Notes: a model not told the origin generated them from the sequence alone. Shown: positions 7,510-16,809, numbered from the stretch's first letter. The stretch is DNA of 23,619 nucleotides from CAZLBC01 sp964557575 (GCA_964557575.1 CAZLBC010000082.1:1-23619), one strand, 5' to 3'. Made by a program: numbers and translations.

Positions 7510-8451
7510 ATGATGTCGACGGGTACCGCACGAATCTGCCTGGTGGCGCTGACGCTGTGGGGGGCCGGCGCGCGGGCCGCCGATACCGACCCGGCGTCGT
7601 GGCTTGATGCGAAGGGCAAGGACGACCGCTGGCACGATGTGACGAAGGGGGTGCGGGCGAACCTCGCGGGTCTGAAACCGACCGACGCACAGGAGAAGCG
7701 CTGGGGCCCGGTAGTGCGTGATCATTGCGCCGTGCTCCGGGACCGGGTGGACATGAAACACATCTACGCGGAACTGTATGCCGACCAGGTGGCGACGATG
7801 ATCGCCGACCTGAAGGCGGGGCGCGCGCCGTTGAGCGGGTGGTCGGGGACGTGCATGCCGTTTATGTACTGGTCTGAGCATCTGCAGGCGGTGCAGGGCG
7901 TGCGGATTGTGGTTCCGGTCGAGTACGATCCGGCGAAGGAGTACCAGTTTTTCATGTATTACAAGGTGGGCGGCGGCCTGGTCTGGAAGGCGGGCAAGAA
8001 ATGGGTCAACCACAAGGCGGCGGGCGCGAAGTTCCAGGACCCATATGTCCCGACGCTGAAGACCTGTACGACACTGAGCACCGACACGTTTTTCGCCTGG
8101 TCGAGCCTCAGCTCGCAGGTCAAGGGCCGCAAGGGAGCGCCCCGGGAGTTCCGCGAAGTCATTACGGCGTTGTCGCGCGATTTCTCGGTCAGCACCGACC
8201 GCGGCTTCGCGTCCGGCTATTCCGACGGCGGCTTCACGCCGCTGTTCCTGGCATCGCGGTTCCCGCATTTGTTTGCCGGTATCGCGCCGGAAGTGGCCAA
8301 CTGGCAGAACATGAACATCGGCACCTACGGCTGGCTCAACGTTCCCATTTTGGTGGTGGACGGCTGGGGTGACGCCGGGTACGTGAGAGAAAACATCGCG
8401 CGGTTCCATTACCTGAGCACGATGTCGATTTCCTGTCGCTGCACGTGCTGA
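7510..8451 (+). CDS. Exported alpha/beta-hydrolase (esterase/prolyl-oligopeptidase type), C-terminus lost
   Basis: Start ATG 7510 (or 7513) is chosen because AGGAG lies four to seven bases upstream; a GTG at 7483 is in frame but poorly placed. The 313-residue product has a signal peptide (about 1-24, ending ARAAD). The nucleophile elbow is GYSDGG (236-241; Ser238 in G-x-S-x-G), followed by a strand ending LVVDGWGDAG (281-290), where Asp284 or Asp288 would be the acid. The catalytic His expected 30-80 residues later is missing: from about residue 302 the protein reads STMSISCRCTC and stops, in a frame that does not look native. The next gene picks up in another frame at the same place. I infer a deletion or recombination fused this hydrolase to another gene, so it is probably inactive. 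Confidence 0.65.
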   Translation: MMSTGTARICLVALTLWGAGARAADTDPASWLDAKGKDDRWHDVTKGVRANLAGLKPTDAQEKRWGPVVRDHCAVLRDRVDMKHIYAELYADQVATMIADLKAGRAPLSGWSGTCMPFMYWSEHLQAVQGVRIVVPVEYDPAKEYQFFMYYKVGGGLVWKAGKKWVNHKAAGAKFQDPYVPTLKTCTTLSTDTFFAWSSLSSQVKGRKGAPREFREVITALSRDFSVSTDRGFASGYSDGGFTPLFLASRFPHLFAGIAPEVANWQNMNIGTYGWLNVPILVVDGWGDAGYVRENIARFHYLSTMSISCRCTC

Positions 8452-9803
8452 AGGCCGATGCCATTCGGGAAGCGACCGGCGCCGATGTCGGCCTGGTCGG
8501 CGCGCTGGTGCCGGGCCCGAACCGCTGGGGCGGCTTTCTCACGGCCGGGCCGGTCACGCTGAACGACCTGGCGACGACGCATATGTTCCCGGATTACATC
8601 ATGACCTGCACGGCGACGGGCAGGCAGCTCAAGGGGATCCTGGCGAGGTCCACGGCGTCCACGGTGCTGCGCAGCAAAGCCGACCCGGCGTACACGGACG
8701 GCGCCCTTGCGCTTGCAGACATTCGGGATGACAGGGTCTACACGGTCGCGGCCGACTACGCGTCCTGCAGCGGTGTCTTGTCGTACCGCGCGGACACGAG
8801 CACGATCGAGGAGGACCGCATCGTTTTCAAGGATCCCGCCTCGTTCCATGGCCATCCGGCGTTGTCGCTGCCGTGCAGTGAACTGCGGCAAACGGACATC
8901 GAGGTGACCGAAGCGCTGGCGGCCTGCATCGAGAAGCGCGGCAGGGTCCGCGTCCGCGGCCTCACCGGCGACCTCCGCTACTACGTGACCAATCCGGCCG
9001 TGCACCACTGTGCCGCCTACGACTGGGCGCACATCACGTTCAGTGTGCCGTTGACCGATCCGACCCGGCGCATGCCGCGTCTGCGGCGGGAGACCCTCGG
9101 CATCGCGTTGGCGCGTCCGGGTTTTAACGGCGGCGCCGCCCGCGAGAACGCCACGGTCCTGCTGAAATTCACCGAGGCCGCCCCCTGCACGGCAAACCTG
9201 GCCGGTCTCGATCAGAAGCTGCCGGTAACCGTGAAGACCGGTTCAAAGCGTTTTGCCGTCGCCGGCTCCTGCAGCACGCCGGCGCATCTGAAGCTGGTCC
9301 CGCCCGGCGGGGGCACGGCGGGGGAAGCGGTCATCGTCACCGTAACGCTGATCAATCGCGGCGACGCTGATGTAACGGGTTTGGTCGTCCTTTCACCGCC
9401 GCGCAACACCCGCCTGCACGGCAGCATCTGGCCGGACAACACCGTGCTCAAGCGCAACCGGAACCTGCCGGCATTACTGGGTCTGTACAGCACGCTCGGC
9501 CACCACAAAAGACCGTACCAGCAGGGCGGCGTGTTCCTGGCGACCGCTTCGCGGCTGGACAGGCGGGCGGACATCCTGGCCGTCCCGGGAACGGGATACA
9601 ACAAGGGCCTGGTGGGCCTTAAGAAACCGGTCACGGTCGGGGCCGGCCGGACCGAGACGCTGTCCCTGGTGTTCCTTGCGGCGAACGCGGACAATCCCGA
9701 GAAGCCGGCGACGTTCGACTTCGCGGCGGTGATCACGGCATTGAAGGATCAACTCGAAAGGGAGACCGGGCCTGTCAGGGCCGATCAGGGCGGGGATGAT
9801 TGA
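8445..9803 (+). CDS. 5'-nucleotidase C-terminal-like protein, N-terminal part missing
   Basis: The frame is open from 8373; homologous-looking sequence starts at about 8424 (EHDVDFLSLHVLKADAIREA), so the GTG at 8445 is only a formal start. The first 165 residues resemble the 5'-nucleotidase C-terminal domain (PF02872): ADAIREATGADVGLV, then a CTATGRQLKGIL stretch and DDRVYTVAADYAS. The family normally has an N-terminal metallophosphoesterase domain that carries the metal site; none is present, so hydrolysis is unlikely. The rest (to residue 452) is a beta-rich region that I do not recognise; VTVTLINRGDADVTGLVVLS resembles an Ig/CARDB-like strand pattern. It overlaps the preceding hydrolase frame by 7 bases. 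There is no ribosome site at the GTG, which argues for a broken fusion rather than a coupled gene pair. Confidence 0.6.
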   Translation: MLKADAIREATGADVGLVGALVPGPNRWGGFLTAGPVTLNDLATTHMFPDYIMTCTATGRQLKGILARSTASTVLRSKADPAYTDGALALADIRDDRVYTVAADYASCSGVLSYRADTSTIEEDRIVFKDPASFHGHPALSLPCSELRQTDIEVTEALAACIEKRGRVRVRGLTGDLRYYVTNPAVHHCAAYDWAHITFSVPLTDPTRRMPRLRRETLGIALARPGFNGGAARENATVLLKFTEAAPCTANLAGLDQKLPVTVKTGSKRFAVAGSCSTPAHLKLVPPGGGTAGEAVIVTVTLINRGDADVTGLVVLSPPRNTRLHGSIWPDNTVLKRNRNLPALLGLYSTLGHHKRPYQQGGVFLATASRLDRRADILAVPGTGYNKGLVGLKKPVTVGAGRTETLSLVFLAANADNPEKPATFDFAAVITALKDQLERETGPVRADQGGDD

Positions 9804-9816
9804 CGGAAGAAGACTT

Positions 9817-10735
9817 CTACTGGTAGTACATGCGGGCGTGTCCGCTCATATCAAGAATCGCCCTGGCAAAGGCCTCGCCGATCCGACTGTAGATCTTTCC
9901 TGAACCCATATAGTGGAAGCCCCCGTTCGAATGATTGGCTTTCAGATAGTTCAACTCTTCGGGGGTATAGGCGTGGGCATCGATGTCAGCTTTCATCTTC
10001 CGCTCCCAGGCTCTATGCGCGCGTCGGTCCTTCTTCCTGTCCGGCTCCTGTGCCATCATCGGTTTATACCACTTCAGGAACTCGGCACGCCGGTCGGCAT
10101 ATTTCCCGTCCGGGTCAAGTTCGGAGTAGGCGGCCCACCGCCTGTACCTCTTCTCGGGCGCTTTGAGGATTGTTTTGATATGCTGGATTTCGCCAATCTT
10201 ATCATCCCAGAACCTGGCTGTCCGGACGGCCGTGACGTTACCCCTGAACGCCGGCATGTCGGCCGGTGCCGCCATGGCCTTGCGCAAGTTTGCCTGCCTG
10301 TCGTCCGTAAAGGTCCTTGCCTCCCCAGGCGGTCTTGATAAGCAGGATCGGCTGCTTCAGCTTTTCGTACATCGTCGCGCCAAAGGCGAACTCCACGCCC
10401 ATTCTGCTGGGTCTGTCCTCCCTCAGCGTGCCGCCAAAGCCGAAGGTCAGGGGGCCCTGCTTGACCACCGGGTCGTCAGGCTTGCCGTTGAAGCCGACAA
10501 TACTCACGTCCTTGTAGACCCGTGGCTTTCCATCCTTGTCGACCAGCTTGTCATAGAGCGGTTTCGTTTTCGGGTCTATGGCGATGCCGGCCAGCGTCTC
10601 GGGCGCTGCCTGGCCCTCCATATTGGACTGGCCTGCCAGGATGTAGATTTTGAGTGGTTTACCGGCAGCCTGGCTGGTTGCCGCGACTGCAAGGATGGCT
10701 ACGGCCAATGCACAGATTCGTTTGACTATACGCAT
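9817..10735 (-). pseudogene. SASA-type acetylesterase pseudogene (internal deletion, frameshift)
   Basis: On the minus strand, the first part starts at ATG 10733-10735 (GGAGA upstream) and gives a signal peptide, then LKIYILAGQSNMEGQAAPET, nearly identical to the intact paralogue at 14253-16373. Homology runs to KTAWGGKDLY. It then resumes in another frame as RQANLRKAMAAPADMPAF and continues to HYMGSGKIYSRIGEAFARAI and stop at 9817. About 410 bp present in the paralogue (its residues about 142-279, including the WFQGFND block) is missing. The paralogue has ACGGAC-like sequence at both ends of the lost segment, suggesting a microhomology deletion. It retains the Ser and His motifs but cannot be read through. 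It also lacks the C-terminal module that its paralogue has, so its original form was probably shorter. Confidence 0.85.
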
Positions 10736-10764
10736 CTTCATTTCTCCATTCATTGTGAGTTTTA

Positions 10765-13700
10765 TCACTTCGATTTTACCTTAAGGACGTCGGAAATAGC
10801 ATACACGTGGTGGCGTTCCTTGGGGTTTTTCCTATCACATTTGAGCCACCGCCATTTTTGACGATCGGCAGTGGGGTCTCCGACATGAACCCTTTTCGGG
10901 TTTCCAAGACCCCAAGGCGGCACTCCGGTAAAGACAAGCCCTTCCTCGAGCACCTGCCCTGTCTCGGTCCGGTTGATGGGCGCGGGGAGGAATGGGCCCA
11001 GACCGCTGTAGTTTCCGGCGATAAGGGTCTTCCCGTCGATCAGGAAGATGGGTATATTTTCGGGATCCTTCTCGGGTTCGGTCTGGGTATGGGGTTTGGC
11101 GCCACTGAACACTTTCCAGGAGCCGCCGATCCCCGCCTTTTTGGCGAGTTCGGTGACGAATGTGTAATAGGTGGCAAGATCCTTTGACGTGGCGTTCGTC
11201 TTCTCGCTCGAGACAAAGACGAGGCGATAAGGGTCTCCTACCCGCCAGTTCATACGGGTAACAGGATTTGCGCCGTGCTGCACGTCCAGAATTCCCAGCT
11301 CACCCTTCAGGTCTTCAGGGTGTCCCATGAAGGTTGCCTCGAGGGAGTAGGTGTCCCCCTTGGGCAGGGTGAACTCCACCCGGTAGTCGACCTTACCGGG
11401 GGGCGCGTTTTTATCGACGTAGATTAACCTGGCCGGGTCGACGGTGGCAATCTCCTTGCCATCCCGGAAGACACGCCCGGACGTGGGCATGGTCCGGCCT
11501 TTCAACCAGGTCAGGTTGATGCTCCTGCCGTCGCCGGCTTTGGCCCGCAAGCCATAGGCGGTCGCCCCATGCTTGAACTGGTCAATTTCCAGATAGGGGT
11601 CGATGTTTTTAAGTTCCGTTGTCTTGCCACGTTTGGCCTCGATCTTCTGCATCGCCGTCTTCAGCATCTCTCTTTCATACCGGGGACCCTTGGCACTGTA
11701 TTCCTTGTTATACTTTTCGATCTTATCCATGTAGGGTTTGAGGACATCGGGCCCGAATTGGGAAAAAATTCGGATCGCAAGGGGCCGGCGCCAGTATCGT
11801 CCGTGGGTTTCCTCGTCCAGCAGACCTTCGGCCAGTGGCATCGCCTCCTTGAAGTGAAACTTTGCCAGCACCTCGATAGCGAAAGGACGGCTCTTGCCGT
11901 TTACTGCGGGAGGAGGCGTTTTGGCAAGCCGGTAGACATCCGGCAGGAAGGCTTCCTGCTGCTCTTTATCCATCGCCATCAAGCAGTGCATGGCGTTGCC
12001 GTGGGCATCGCCAAGAGGGTTGGCAATCATCGACCGCAGGGCCCCTTCGAGAAGGCTCCTGCTCACCCGGTTGAGTTTATCCTTGCTGATCTTGCCGATA
12101 AACACTTTCGAGAATGCAACCTGTGCGATCCTTTGGTGCAGTTTGTCCAGCAGATAAGTCTCTGGCGACACGACACCCTTGGGCTTGTACCTGGCGACGA
12201 TCTCGAGCATGTCCGGTCCGACCGTATTGGCCGCTATACCGAGACCATGTTCCGGTTTGGCCAGTTTGAGCTTTTGACCGCCCGGCCCCAGCGCTTTCAT
12301 GGCAAAATAACGCAGGGTCAACTTTTCCTGCTCGTTGGCAAGAATGCGGACAAGGGCCTGCGCCGCTTCGTCGGATTGACGTCCGGCGCAATGAAGCCCG
12401 ATGCAGGCGCCGTAGCGGGCGTAGCGGTTGGGGCTTTTCAGCATGGCAATCAGCTCTTTGACGACGTTATCGTCGCGCTCGTTCAGTACCCTGGCGGCCT
12501 GACGCCGCACCACGGGGGAAAAGCTCCCCGGCTTCGCGAGCAACTCTTTGGTAGTAAACGTGCGGGCATGCTTGAGATCCTTGTCGAACGGCACGAAACG
12601 AGCCGCGTCGATCGATTCCTTGACCTCGGCCGCGCTGAACGGCTCGATGCACGAGCCGCCCTTGCCCGTGAGATAGATGGCCTTACGCGGCTGGCAGTAG
12701 AACAGCAATTGGGCGCCGGCTGTTGAAAAGTCCTTGTATTTGCCCGGGCCGTTGAAGATGGCGTCACCGTTCGGACGCCGCTCCAGCGTGGTGTACCAGC
12801 GGGTTTTCTCGGCAAAGGCCGCCGCCGCTTTCGGGCCGCCGCGGGCGGCGCCGATGGCTCCCCAGACGCCGTTGAAGAAATGGCCGGTATGCCCCTGTAC
12901 GCGGCCCATGTACGATGCCAGTGTCGTCCGCGCAAAGTATTCGGTGGCCCGCTTGTGACCCACGATATCGAAGAATACGGCCGCCTGAGAGTTCTTGCCG
13001 TTATCATCATGAAGCGGCCAAGCATCGGCGTTGCCGTAGTCGATGGAGCCCGCGTCCACGTACCAGAGAAGATACTGCGTGCCGATGGCTACCGCATCAT
13101 CGATCGCTTTGTTCCTGATGCCGGCCTTCCGGGTCAGGGCGAGGCCCATGTTGGCGGTGATGCTGCACTGGTTCATGGCGCCGTAGGCCGATGCCGGGCC
13201 ATACAAACCAAAATATCTGGTGTAGCTCAACCCGTGGCTGTAGGTGCCCACGCCGCTGCGCCCTTTGGCCATCACCACGGCCAGGTCCGTCAGACCGCGC
13301 AGGATTTCCTTGTCGCCCGTCGCCAGGTAGTACTCGGCCAGAAATACGTTCTGGTACGCATGATGCCAGGTGTTGAAACTTGAAGCAGTCTTCACCCTCT
13401 CTTCCACCTTTCCCTCGTGCGTCTTTGCCAGGGCGCGGGCGTATTTCTGTACTGCGGGGATGTATTGTTCTTCTCCCGTGGCCAGCAGTCCCAGGGCATC
13501 CAAACAGACAGGAAGTCGTCCGACAGGCCCTTTTCTGTCGAAAAAACCACGATCCAGAATAGCCTGCGCCAATCGGTCGATAATGACGTTTGTCTTTTCA
13601 CACTCCCACGGAGCGGTTTTGCTGAAGGCACCGGCCACGGGAAGGGTCAACGCGACCCGGATCTCTTTGCCCTTGATGGGTTTCTTCAAAACCGACCAGC

Positions 13701-14241
13701 GTGCGATTGCCGGTTTCCCGTAACGATAACTCCGTGCTTCCTTGGGTACGGGCACCGGTTCCGTCTCCGGGCGCCAGACCGTGAGGACCAGTTTCCCGCC
13801 GTTCTCCTTCTTCCGGGCCTCCGTGATGGCGAGGCCAAGGGCGCGCAAGAGGTAGTCCCTGCGGATCGCCCCGGGCATTGCATCCAGTTCCGCCTTCCAT
13901 CCGGTCATGGGGCTGAGGATTCCGAGAATGACGTCGTGCTGCTTCAGTTTCCCGTCGGCCGGCGTGTCCGGCACCACCTCGCGGATCAGAAAGCTTTTGG
14001 CGCCCGTGCTTTTACTATTGCTTTGGGCATACCCGAAGGCACCGATGGGCCCCAGGTTCCACTGGGTGCAATTCTTGCCCTTCACCCAGTCCGGGTGACG
14101 CTCTCCCTTCTTGAAGTCCCAGACTTTCTTCTTGGCGTAAGCGGCTGGGGAACACGCCAAAAGTCCGGCGATGGCCAGAACGGCGCAGGCGCAAGCCATG
14201 CGGCTCGAGCGGATCTGTAGCGTAGACTTCTTTTTCATCAT
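10765..14241 (-). CDS. Exported DUF6288 protein with PDZ-like, HEAT-like and shared C-terminal module
   Basis: The start is ATG 14239-14241 (AAGGA upstream; the GTG at 14256 that overlaps the upstream stop is less likely), giving 1158 residues. A signal peptide (about 1-36) ends in LLACSPAAYA and could be SPase I or lipoprotein type. Residues about 60-165 look like a PDZ domain (FLIREVVPDTPADGKLKQHD). About 200-555 is an alpha/alpha-toroid-like region typical of DUF6288, with FNTWHHAYQNVFLAEYYLAT and YGPASAYGAMNQCS. About 570-640 has HEAT-like helical repeats (VRRQAARVLNERDDNVVKEL). The last ~255 residues match the C-terminus of the upstream esterase. DUF6288 has no established activity that I know of; a role in glycan binding or processing is inferred from neighbours. 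It lies 11 bases after the esterase gene, so the two are co-transcribed. Confidence 0.8.
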   Translation of the reverse strand: MMKKKSTLQIRSSRMACACAVLAIAGLLACSPAAYAKKKVWDFKKGERHPDWVKGKNCTQWNLGPIGAFGYAQSNSKSTGAKSFLIREVVPDTPADGKLKQHDVILGILSPMTGWKAELDAMPGAIRRDYLLRALGLAITEARKKENGGKLVLTVWRPETEPVPVPKEARSYRYGKPAIARWSVLKKPIKGKEIRVALTLPVAGAFSKTAPWECEKTNVIIDRLAQAILDRGFFDRKGPVGRLPVCLDALGLLATGEEQYIPAVQKYARALAKTHEGKVEERVKTASSFNTWHHAYQNVFLAEYYLATGDKEILRGLTDLAVVMAKGRSGVGTYSHGLSYTRYFGLYGPASAYGAMNQCSITANMGLALTRKAGIRNKAIDDAVAIGTQYLLWYVDAGSIDYGNADAWPLHDDNGKNSQAAVFFDIVGHKRATEYFARTTLASYMGRVQGHTGHFFNGVWGAIGAARGGPKAAAAFAEKTRWYTTLERRPNGDAIFNGPGKYKDFSTAGAQLLFYCQPRKAIYLTGKGGSCIEPFSAAEVKESIDAARFVPFDKDLKHARTFTTKELLAKPGSFSPVVRRQAARVLNERDDNVVKELIAMLKSPNRYARYGACIGLHCAGRQSDEAAQALVRILANEQEKLTLRYFAMKALGPGGQKLKLAKPEHGLGIAANTVGPDMLEIVARYKPKGVVSPETYLLDKLHQRIAQVAFSKVFIGKISKDKLNRVSRSLLEGALRSMIANPLGDAHGNAMHCLMAMDKEQQEAFLPDVYRLAKTPPPAVNGKSRPFAIEVLAKFHFKEAMPLAEGLLDEETHGRYWRRPLAIRIFSQFGPDVLKPYMDKIEKYNKEYSAKGPRYEREMLKTAMQKIEAKRGKTTELKNIDPYLEIDQFKHGATAYGLRAKAGDGRSINLTWLKGRTMPTSGRVFRDGKEIATVDPARLIYVDKNAPPGKVDYRVEFTLPKGDTYSLEATFMGHPEDLKGELGILDVQHGANPVTRMNWRVGDPYRLVFVSSEKTNATSKDLATYYTFVTELAKKAGIGGSWKVFSGAKPHTQTEPEKDPENIPIFLIDGKTLIAGNYSGLGPFLPAPINRTETGQVLEEGLVFTGVPPWGLGNPKRVHVGDPTADRQKWRWLKCDRKNPKERHHVYAISDVLKVKSK

Positions 14242-14252
14242 GGAATTCCTTG

Positions 14253-16373
14253 TCACTTCAATTTCACTTTCAGAATGTCGGAAATAGCATACACGTGACG
14301 GGTTTTCTTGGGACTTATTTTATCAGCACGGATCCATGTAAGCCTCGCAGAGGAGGTGAGATCACCGGCGTCGACACGCTTCTTGTTCCCCAGGCCCCAC
14401 ACATTGGCCCCGGTAAACACCAATCCCTCTTTGAGCACCTGCCCCGTCTCCGTCCGGTTGATCGGGGCGTCGAGAGGACCATCCCACAGGTCGCTGTAGC
14501 TGTCGGCGACCCTGGTTTTACCATTGATCTGAAAGAGGGGCACCGCGGCCTTGAACAGATCGGGGACGGTTTGGGTGTGTTCCTGGATGTTGGAGCCTTC
14601 AGCGGAACCGATTACTTTCCAGGAACCGCCGATCCCCACCTTCCCGGCGAGTTGCGTGACAAAGTCGTCGTAGGTGGCAAGGTCCGGTGACGTGGCGTCG
14701 GTTTTTTCGCTCGAGACAAAGACCAGTCGATAGGAGTCTCCCACCCGCCAGGTCCTGCCGGTGGCCGGGTTGATGCCGTCATTATGCATCACGTCCAGGA
14801 GGCCCAACGCGCCCGTGAGGTCTTCGAGGCGCCCGGGAAACGTCGTTTCAAGAGAGCGGGTAGTGCCGTCGGGCAACGTGAACTCGACGCGATAATGCAC
14901 CACACCGCGAGGAGGCCTTTTGTCAATGTAGCAGCCTTTGGCGGGGTCGGCGGTGCCGATTTTCTTGCCATTGCAAAAGACTGTGGCGGATGCGGGCATG
15001 ATCCGCCCTTTCAGCCAGGTGAGCTTGACCCCCTCTTTGCCGGCATCGCCTGATTCCAGCAGGTAGACGGTCTCATCGCGAAACATCGCCCTGGCAAAGG
15101 CCTCGCCGGCGCGGCTGTAGAACGTGCCCGACCCCCAGTAGTGCAATTTCGCGTTCGATCGATTCGCCTTCAGGTAGTTCAACTCTTCGGGGGTATAGGC
15201 GTGGGCATCCTTCTCAGCTTTTAGCTTGTTGTTCCAAAGTCGCCACGCACGTCTATCCTTCTTTTTGTCCGGCGCCTTTGCCATCATCGCTTTATACCAC
15301 TGCTGGTACTTGGCGTGCTGTTCAGCGTATGTGCCTTCCGGATCGCGCTCGGCGTAGGCCGCCTTGTTTCCCCGCCTGTGATCGGGGGTTTTGACAATCG
15401 ATCCGATCTCAAGAATCTCGTCAATCCGGTGGTCCCAGAACGGCGCCGTCTGCACGGCCACGACGTTCGCCTTGAATGCCGGCATGTCGGCCGGTGCCGC
15501 CATGGCCTTGCGCAAGTACATCTGCTTGTCGTTCCGTGCGATGTGTTCGCCTCCCATCCCAATGACTCCGATCACGAACGGCATCTTCGGTGCCTTGAAA
15601 TCTTTGCGCACGTCCCGGATGAAATGGGCAAGCAGCTCGCTGTAGAGGGCATAGCCGTCGGGCTCTGACAGGTTATAGGTGCCGCCGTCGATCATGTCGT
15701 TGAAGCCCTGGAACCAGACGAAGCCGGCGATCTCGTAACCCGCATCCGTATCGTAAGCCGGGCAGTACTTCCCGGGATCGGCGAGAACGGTGTTCACGTG
15801 TTTCACCATCGCGTTGTAGTAGGCGTGTTGAGCCTTCTCCTTCTTTGCGATAATCTCCGCCGCCGTCACGATGCCCTTTCTGGTCTTCCGGTCTTTCACT
15901 TGACCGGGGTCCGCATAGTATGGGCCGGCGCTGGGCGGGCGAAAGTCCGTATGCAGGCTCTTGCCCCCCCAGGCGGTCTTGATGATGAGGATCGGCTGCT
16001 TCAGCTTCTCATGCACCGTCACGCCAAAGGCGAACTCCACGCCCATCCTGGGCTTATCCTCCCTCAGCGCGCCGCCATAGCCGAAGGTCAGGGGACCCTG
16101 CTTGATCACCGGGTCGTCACGTTTTCCGTTGAAGCAGACAATGCTCACGTCCTTGCAGACCCGTGGTTTTCCATCCTTGTCGACCAGCTTGTCATAGAGC
16201 GGTTTCGTTTTCGGGTCCATGCCGATCCCGGCCAACGTCTCGGGCGCTGCCTGGCCTTCCATATTTGACTGGCCTGCCAGGATGTAGATTTTCAGTGGTT
16301 CCCCGGCACGGGTTGATGCCGCTGCCGCAAGAATTGTTACAACCAGTACGCAGATTCGTTTCATTGTCGTCAT
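14253..16373 (-). CDS. Exported SASA-type carbohydrate acetylesterase with C-terminal module
   Basis: The start is ATG 16371-16373, with AGGTGA seven bases upstream (an upstream in-frame ATG at 16412 lies before this site). The product has 706 residues and a signal peptide of about 1-23. The SASA/DUF303 esterase domain (PF03629) spans about 27-430: GQSNMEG (34-40, nucleophile Ser36), TAWGGKSL (133-140), the mid-block VWFQGFNDM (219-227) and HYWGSGTFYSRAGEAFARA (411-429), where His411 is the likely catalytic base. The family removes O-acetyl groups from sialic acids or, in environmental bacteria, from plant and algal glycans. From about residue 449 (KLTWLKGRIMP) to the end is a module shared with the next gene: an Fn3-like piece, then a region beginning WRVGDSYRLVFVSSE. 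It is the best-preserved esterase of the minus-strand operon. Confidence 0.88.
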   Translation of the reverse strand: MTTMKRICVLVVTILAAAASTRAGEPLKIYILAGQSNMEGQAAPETLAGIGMDPKTKPLYDKLVDKDGKPRVCKDVSIVCFNGKRDDPVIKQGPLTFGYGGALREDKPRMGVEFAFGVTVHEKLKQPILIIKTAWGGKSLHTDFRPPSAGPYYADPGQVKDRKTRKGIVTAAEIIAKKEKAQHAYYNAMVKHVNTVLADPGKYCPAYDTDAGYEIAGFVWFQGFNDMIDGGTYNLSEPDGYALYSELLAHFIRDVRKDFKAPKMPFVIGVIGMGGEHIARNDKQMYLRKAMAAPADMPAFKANVVAVQTAPFWDHRIDEILEIGSIVKTPDHRRGNKAAYAERDPEGTYAEQHAKYQQWYKAMMAKAPDKKKDRRAWRLWNNKLKAEKDAHAYTPEELNYLKANRSNAKLHYWGSGTFYSRAGEAFARAMFRDETVYLLESGDAGKEGVKLTWLKGRIMPASATVFCNGKKIGTADPAKGCYIDKRPPRGVVHYRVEFTLPDGTTRSLETTFPGRLEDLTGALGLLDVMHNDGINPATGRTWRVGDSYRLVFVSSEKTDATSPDLATYDDFVTQLAGKVGIGGSWKVIGSAEGSNIQEHTQTVPDLFKAAVPLFQINGKTRVADSYSDLWDGPLDAPINRTETGQVLKEGLVFTGANVWGLGNKKRVDAGDLTSSARLTWIRADKISPKKTRHVYAISDILKVKLK

Positions 16374-16451
16374 GGTGTTGTCACCTTTCATCTCTTTGGC
16401 TCTTGCATTCAACTCAGCCTGTCATGTCAGCGGTTATTGTCTCGGATGAAT

Positions 16452-16796
16452 TTATTGGTACCACGGGGGCTGGCCGCCACGATGATACTGCGTCCCGATG
16501 CGGGAGCCGTAGCAACCGGTCGCCAGAACGGAGCGAGCCGCGGAGCAGACGGGCGCCATCGAAAACGCATGGTTGAAGACCACGCCATCTTTGGCAAGTT
16601 CGCCGATCTTGGGCGTGGGCGCTCCGGTCTTGAAGTACATGTCCATGTAATGAACCGAGTTGTCTTCAGACATAATTTACACGAAATTCGGGCGTTTGGC
16701 GGGCGCTTCGGCTGCGATAGCGGGTTCGTATCCACAAACGGTGAGGGTCAGGACAGCGACAACGACGATCCTGATTGTATCGATTCTTTGGTTCAT
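16452..16796 (-). pseudogene. Type I sulfatase pseudogene (nonsense codon and 3' truncation)
   Basis: ATG 16794-16796 follows a good ribosome site (AAAGGA at 16804-16809 on the minus strand). The frame encodes a signal peptide, then KRPNFV, a TAA at 16677-16679, and continues in the same frame as IMSEDNSVHYMDMYF. Functional sulfatases have a hydrophobic residue where the stop lies (PNFVxIMSEDN), so one base change (for example TTA to TAA) explains it. The formylglycine site is visible as PVCSAARSVLATG (Cys84), with Ala where Pro is commonest. After GTQYHRGGQPPWYQ the frame stops, whereas sulfatases normally run to 450-600 residues, so about three quarters of the gene is gone. This is a remnant of a desulfation enzyme within the glycan operon. 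Confidence 0.85.
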
Positions 16797-16809
16797 AGGT
16801 ATATCCTTT

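Noticed and set aside
11569..12726. Long plus-strand open frame opposite the DUF6288 gene.
   Set aside because: No recognisable family or ribosome site; it mirrors codon bias of the minus-strand gene.
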